Origin: Vicinamibacteria bacterium
Lineage (GTDB): Bacteria; Acidobacteriota; Vicinamibacteria; Vicinamibacterales; 2-12-FULL-66-21
Length of the DNA: 8,776 nt
Direction of reading: 5' to 3'
NCBI GenBank assembly: GCA_025937075.1
Contig: JAICSD010000158.1
Location: 1-8,776, forward strand
In this document: positions 5,846 to 8,776 of the stretch, piece by piece
How the letters are laid out: each line of letters starts with the position of its first letter
How positions within the stretch are numbered: the first letter of the stretch is position 1
Program-made: the position numbers and the translations under genes
The notes under the pieces: generated by a model
Told to the model about the DNA's origin: nothing
Database searches by the model: none
What the model saw: only the letters and a program-made list of their open reading frames with translations

Positions 5846-6484
5846 ATGGCCCGCGTGCCTCGCCTGGTGGACGCGAGCGTTCTGCTCGCACCGGGAGTCC
5901 CCACCTACCCTGGAAATCCCGAATTCGAGCTGCGGCCGGTGAAGCGGATCGCCGAGGGCGGCTCGTCGAACGTCTCCGAGCTCATCATGGGCACGCATAC
6001 CGCGACGCACGTCGACGCGCCGCGGCACTTCTTCGACGATCAGCCCGGCGTGGACGCCCTACCGCTCGATCTGCTGATCGGACGCGCGCGAGTGATCGAG
6101 GTTCCGATCCGCGGCGGCATCGGCCGGGAACATCTCGCGGCTGCGGGCCTGCGCGAGGATTTGCGCGTTCTGCTGCGGACGCCGAACTCGGCCCTCTGGA
6201 ATTCGTCCGCCGGGTTCTACAAGGACTTCACGTACCTGGCGGAGGACGGTGCCCGGTATCTGGTCGAGCAGGGCGTGAAGGTGGTCGGGATCGACTACCT
6301 GTCCGTCGAGCAGTTCAAGAAGCCGGGTGCGCCCGCCCACCACGCGCTGCTCGGCAGCGGGGTCATCATCATCGAAGGGCTGAATCTCTCCGACGCAGAG
6401 GCGGGCCAGTACGAAATGTATTGCCTGCCGCTGCGCATCGCCGGCGCGGACGGGTCGCCCGCGCGCGTCGTCCTCAGACGCTGA
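5846..6484 (+). CDS. Cyclase / arylformamidase (KynB-like) family metal-dependent hydrolase
   Basis: A complete 212-aa protein of the putative cyclase family, whose best-known member is kynurenine formamidase (KynB), a divalent-metal amidohydrolase of tryptophan breakdown. The family signature is clear: GTHTATHVDAPRHFFDD at 49-65, with metal-site candidates His51, His55, Asp57 and His61. The second part is APAHHALLGSGVIIIEGLNL at 162-181, with His165/His166 and Glu177 in the positions used by KynB for the active-site His and Glu. The length fits the 200-220 aa usual for the family. Apparently cytosolic, with no signal peptide. The family also hydrolyses other substrates (isatin, cyclic amides), and no kynurenine-pathway genes are nearby, so kynB is not assigned. 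No Shine-Dalgarno precedes the ATG, in keeping with a leaderless mRNA. First gene of the rightward operon, 12 bp before glgC. Confidence 0.9.
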   Translation: MARVPRLVDASVLLAPGVPTYPGNPEFELRPVKRIAEGGSSNVSELIMGTHTATHVDAPRHFFDDQPGVDALPLDLLIGRARVIEVPIRGGIGREHLAAAGLREDLRVLLRTPNSALWNSSAGFYKDFTYLAEDGARYLVEQGVKVVGIDYLSVEQFKKPGAPAHHALLGSGVIIIEGLNLSDAEAGQYEMYCLPLRIAGADGSPARVVLRR

Positions 6485-6489
6485 AGGAG
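6484..6489 (+). promoter_or_regulatory. Ribosome binding site fixing the GTG start of glgC
   Basis: AAGGAG overlaps the last base of the cyclase stop codon and lies 7 nt before the GTG at 6497. The alternative in-frame ATG at 6518 has no comparable site at the right distance. Confidence 0.75.
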
Positions 6490-6496
6490 TGCCGCG

Positions 6497-7765
6497 GTGC
6501 TGGATGACGTAGTCGTCATGGTGCTTGCCGGAGGCGTCGGCGAGCGCCTGTATCCGCTCACCAAGGAGCGCGCGAAGCCGGCGGTCTATTTCGGCGGGCC
6601 CTACCGCATCATCGATTTCACGCTCAGCAACTGCCTCAACTCGGGGCTGCGGAAGATCTTCATCGCGCTTCAATACAAATCGCTCTCGCTGACGCGGCAT
6701 CTCCGCTTCGGCTGGAGTGTCGTGAACGACGAGCTCGGCGAATTCATCGAGGTGCTGCACCCGCAGAAGCGCGTGGGCGAACACTGGTATCTCGGCACCG
6801 CGGACGCCGTCTACCAGAACCTGTACTCAATCGAGCGCGAGAACCCGCGGCACCTGATCGTGCTCTCCGGCGATCACGTGTACAAGATGGATTACGCCCG
6901 AATGCTTCGGTTTCACACGGATCACGGCGCGGGGGCGACGATCGCGGTGATCGAGGTGCCCTCGGAGGAGGCGCACCGTTTCGGCGTGATGCAGGTGGAC
7001 GACAGCGATCGGCTGACCGGCTTTCTCGAGAAGCCGCGCAACCTGCCGAAAGGGGAGCAGGTGCTCGCGTCGATGGGCATCTACATCTTCGACATGCACA
7101 TGCTCGTTCCGGCGCTCGAGGAAGACGCGCGCCATCCGAGCAGCCACGACTTCGGGAAGGACATCATCCCGTCGCTCATTCCGAAGGTCCCGATGTACGC
7201 GTACCGCTTCTACGACGAGAACAAGAAGGAATCGAAGTACTGGCGGGACATCGGCACGCTCGACGCCTACTACGAAGCGAACATGGACCTGTGCCACGTC
7301 AATCCGGACTTCAACTTGTACGATCCGGAATGGCCGCTGCGGACGCACCAGGTACAGGCGCCGCCGGCGAAGTTCGTCTTCGCCGACGAGGGCCGCCGGT
7401 GCGGCCACGCGCTCGACTCGATCATCTCGGCCGGCTGCATCATCTCGGGCAGCCGCATCGACGGGAGCGTGCTCTGTCCCAACGTCCGCGTCCACAGCTT
7501 CTGCGCGATCGAACAGAGCATCCTGATGCCAGGCGTGCGCATCGGCCGGCACGCGAAGATCAAGCGCGCGATCATCGATCGGGACGTGTTCATTCCCCGC
7601 GGCGCGTGCATCGGGTTCAACGAGGAAGAGGATCGCCGGCGGCACACCGTCAGCGATCGCGGCATCGTCGTCGTCACGAAAGACGACGAGCCGTACCTCG
7701 CGCCGATTTCGGAGGAGGCGCAGCGCATCGAGCAGGAGTTCGATCGGCGCGGCTCGGAAGGCTGA
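6497..7765 (+). CDS. glgC: Glucose-1-phosphate adenylyltransferase (ADP-glucose pyrophosphorylase)
   Basis: Makes ADP-glucose and pyrophosphate from glucose-1-phosphate and ATP, the committed, allosterically controlled step of bacterial glycogen synthesis, in the cytosol. 422 aa from a GTG start, normal for the family. N-terminal nucleotidyltransferase: [20 protein letters not shown] (11-30), [14 protein letters not shown] (37-50), [12 protein letters not shown] (97-108), [11 protein letters not shown] with catalytic-type Asp126, FLEKP with Lys179 in the glucose-1-phosphate site, [11 protein letters not shown] (215-225), [18 protein letters not shown] (248-265). C-terminal left-handed beta-helix about 290-400, with hexapeptide-like [15 protein letters not shown]. 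By alignment from memory, the residue equivalent to E. coli Lys39 (fructose-1,6-bisphosphate activation) is Glu24 here, so activator use may differ. Other glg genes are not in the window. Lies 12 bp after the cyclase and 16 bp before eno. Confidence 0.96.
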   Translation: MLDDVVVMVLAGGVGERLYPLTKERAKPAVYFGGPYRIIDFTLSNCLNSGLRKIFIALQYKSLSLTRHLRFGWSVVNDELGEFIEVLHPQKRVGEHWYLGTADAVYQNLYSIERENPRHLIVLSGDHVYKMDYARMLRFHTDHGAGATIAVIEVPSEEAHRFGVMQVDDSDRLTGFLEKPRNLPKGEQVLASMGIYIFDMHMLVPALEEDARHPSSHDFGKDIIPSLIPKVPMYAYRFYDENKKESKYWRDIGTLDAYYEANMDLCHVNPDFNLYDPEWPLRTHQVQAPPAKFVFADEGRRCGHALDSIISAGCIISGSRIDGSVLCPNVRVHSFCAIEQSILMPGVRIGRHAKIKRAIIDRDVFIPRGACIGFNEEEDRRRHTVSDRGIVVVTKDDEPYLAPISEEAQRIEQEFDRRGSEG

Positions 7766-7766
7766 C

Positions 7767-7778
7767 GGAGGTTGGGAG
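7767..7778 (+). promoter_or_regulatory. Ribosome binding region of eno
   Basis: GGAGG at 7767-7771 (10 nt before the ATG) and GGGAG at 7774-7778 (3 nt before it) both lie in the 16-bp gap after glgC. Together they support the ATG at 7782 as the enolase start. Confidence 0.55.
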
Positions 7779-7781
7779 TCG

Positions 7782-8776
7782 ATGAAGATACAACGTGTGA
7801 TTGGCAGGGAGATTCTGGATTCGCGTGGCAATCCAACTGTGGAGGTCGAGGTCACGCTCGACAACGGCGTCCGCGCTCGGGCGGCGGTGCCCTCGGGCGC
7901 GTCGACGGGCGTACGTGAAGCGCTCGAGCTGCGCGACGGCGACAAGCGGCGCTACGGCGGCAAGGGGGTGCTCAAGGCCGTCAACAACGTGAACGGCGAG
8001 CTGGCGCGTGCCGTCGTGGGGCATCCGGCCGATCAGCGCGCGGTCGACGAGGCGATGATCGCGCTCGACGGGACGCCGAACAAGGGCCGGCTGGGCGCGA
8101 ACGCGCTGCTCGGCGTTTCGATGGCGCTGGCGCGCGCGAACGCGTTGGCGGCGGGGGTTCCGCTGTACACGCACTTCGCGCGGCTCTATGAGCGAAACGA
8201 CCGCGCCACCGGCACCGTGCTCCCGGTACCGATGATGAACATCCTGAACGGTGGCGCGCACGCCGACAGCAGCGTCGACTTCCAGGAGTTCATGGTCATG
8301 CCGACCGGCGTGCTCTCGTTCGCCGAAGCGGTACGCGCCGGCGCGGAGATCTTCCACACGTTGCGTGGCATCCTGAAGAAGAAGGGCCATTCGACCGGCG
8401 TCGGCGACGAAGGCGGATTCGCGCCGAGCCTTTCCTCCAACCGCGAAGCCGTGGACGTCGTCCTCGAAGCGATCACGCAGACGGGCTACACGGCAGGCAA
8501 GGACGTGTATCTGGCGCTCGACGTCGCGTCGAGCGAGCTGTGGAACGAGGAATCCCGGACGTACGAGTTCAAGAAGTCCGGGGACAAGGCGCGCAGCGCC
8601 GACGACATGGTCAGGCTGTACGAGGGCTGGGTTCGCCAGTATCCGATCGCGTCGATCGAGGACGGCCTCGCCGAAGGCGATTGGGACGGGTGGAAGACCC
8701 TCACTTCCGCTCTCGGCAGCAAAGTGCAACTCGTGGGCGACGATGTGTTCGTGACGAACCCGGAGATTCTGACGCG
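7782..8776 (+). CDS. eno: Enolase (3' end outside window)
   Basis: Phosphopyruvate hydratase: interconverts 2-phosphoglycerate and phosphoenolpyruvate with Mg2+ in glycolysis and gluconeogenesis, in the cytosol and in many bacteria also in the RNA degradosome. 331 of the usual 425-435 codons are present. The start [20 protein letters not shown] is typical. Visible features: mobile loop PSGAST (37-42), substrate-loop His160 (NGGAHAD), active-site Glu169 ([10 protein letters not shown]) and Glu210 ([10 protein letters not shown]), and metal ligands Asp247 (LALDVASSE), Glu293 ([11 protein letters not shown]) and Asp320 (LVGDD). The catalytic lysine region and C-terminus lie beyond the edge. No frameshift or missing residue is seen. 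It follows glgC by 16 bp and probably shares its promoter, though an internal promoter within glgC cannot be excluded. Confidence 0.97.
   Translation, partial: MKIQRVIGREILDSRGNPTVEVEVTLDNGVRARAAVPSGASTGVREALELRDGDKRRYGGKGVLKAVNNVNGELARAVVGHPADQRAVDEAMIALDGTPNKGRLGANALLGVSMALARANALAAGVPLYTHFARLYERNDRATGTVLPVPMMNILNGGAHADSSVDFQEFMVMPTGVLSFAEAVRAGAEIFHTLRGILKKKGHSTGVGDEGGFAPSLSSNREAVDVVLEAITQTGYTAGKDVYLALDVASSELWNEESRTYEFKKSGDKARSADDMVRLYEGWVRQYPIASIEDGLAEGDWDGWKTLTSALGSKVQLVGDDVFVTNPEILT

Noticed and set aside
6059..6784. Minus-strand 241-codon frame across the cyclase and glgC
   Set aside because: It crosses two well-identified plus-strand genes and encodes no recognisable protein.
6827..7945. 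Minus-strand 372-codon frame opposite glgC and the start of eno
   Set aside because: Antisense shadow of two conserved enzymes; its product is Arg/Val/Asp-rich without motifs.
7674..8729. Minus-strand 351-codon frame opposite eno
   Set aside because: Antisense shadow of enolase; the plus strand carries all expected active-site residues.

Overview
The window is GC-rich and densely coding, with no rRNA, tRNA, CRISPR array or recognisable insertion sequence. It most resembles a chromosomal segment of an Acidobacteriota bacterium, possibly Vicinamibacteria. That placement is inferred from the gene types (carboxypeptidase-regulatory-domain outer-membrane protein, a large PDZ/GAF/PAS histidine kinase, a [15 protein letters not shown] GlgC) and from base composition. 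No marker search was possible.

Layout: two gene groups are transcribed away from a 201-bp divergent control region (5645-5845). Leftward on the minus strand are (i) a 374-aa exported protein of unknown function rich in predicted beta structure (4520-5644), (ii) 19 bp later a 640-aa outer-membrane protein with a carboxypeptidase-regulatory-like domain and a TonB-receptor-like barrel but no recognisable plug (2578-4500), and (iii) after about 200 bp a large membrane sensor histidine kinase with an extracytoplasmic PDZ domain, cut by the left window edge (1-2378). Rightward on the plus strand are (iv) a metal-dependent cyclase/kynurenine-formamidase-family hydrolase (5846-6484), (v) glucose-1-phosphate adenylyltransferase glgC (6497-7765), and (vi) enolase eno, cut by the right edge (from 7782). 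Gaps of 12 and 16 bp suggest that the last three form one operon.

The divergent region holds a good sigma70-type promoter for the leftward genes (TTGACT, 18 bp, TATGAT). For the rightward operon it holds an extended -10 (TGATATCAT) so close to the cyclase ATG that the mRNA is probably leaderless. Three inverted repeats sit in or between these promoters, and a strong hairpin abuts the ribosome binding site of the 374-aa gene.

Functionally, the right half is central carbon metabolism: glycogen precursor synthesis and lower glycolysis, with an added hydrolase. The left half is envelope biology: an exported protein paired with an outer-membrane barrel, next to a sensor kinase that may monitor the periplasm through its PDZ domain. 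The least conventional items are the plugless barrel with its uncharacterised partner, the PDZ-bearing ComP-like kinase, and the predicted leaderless operon. No complete new defence or mobile system is visible.
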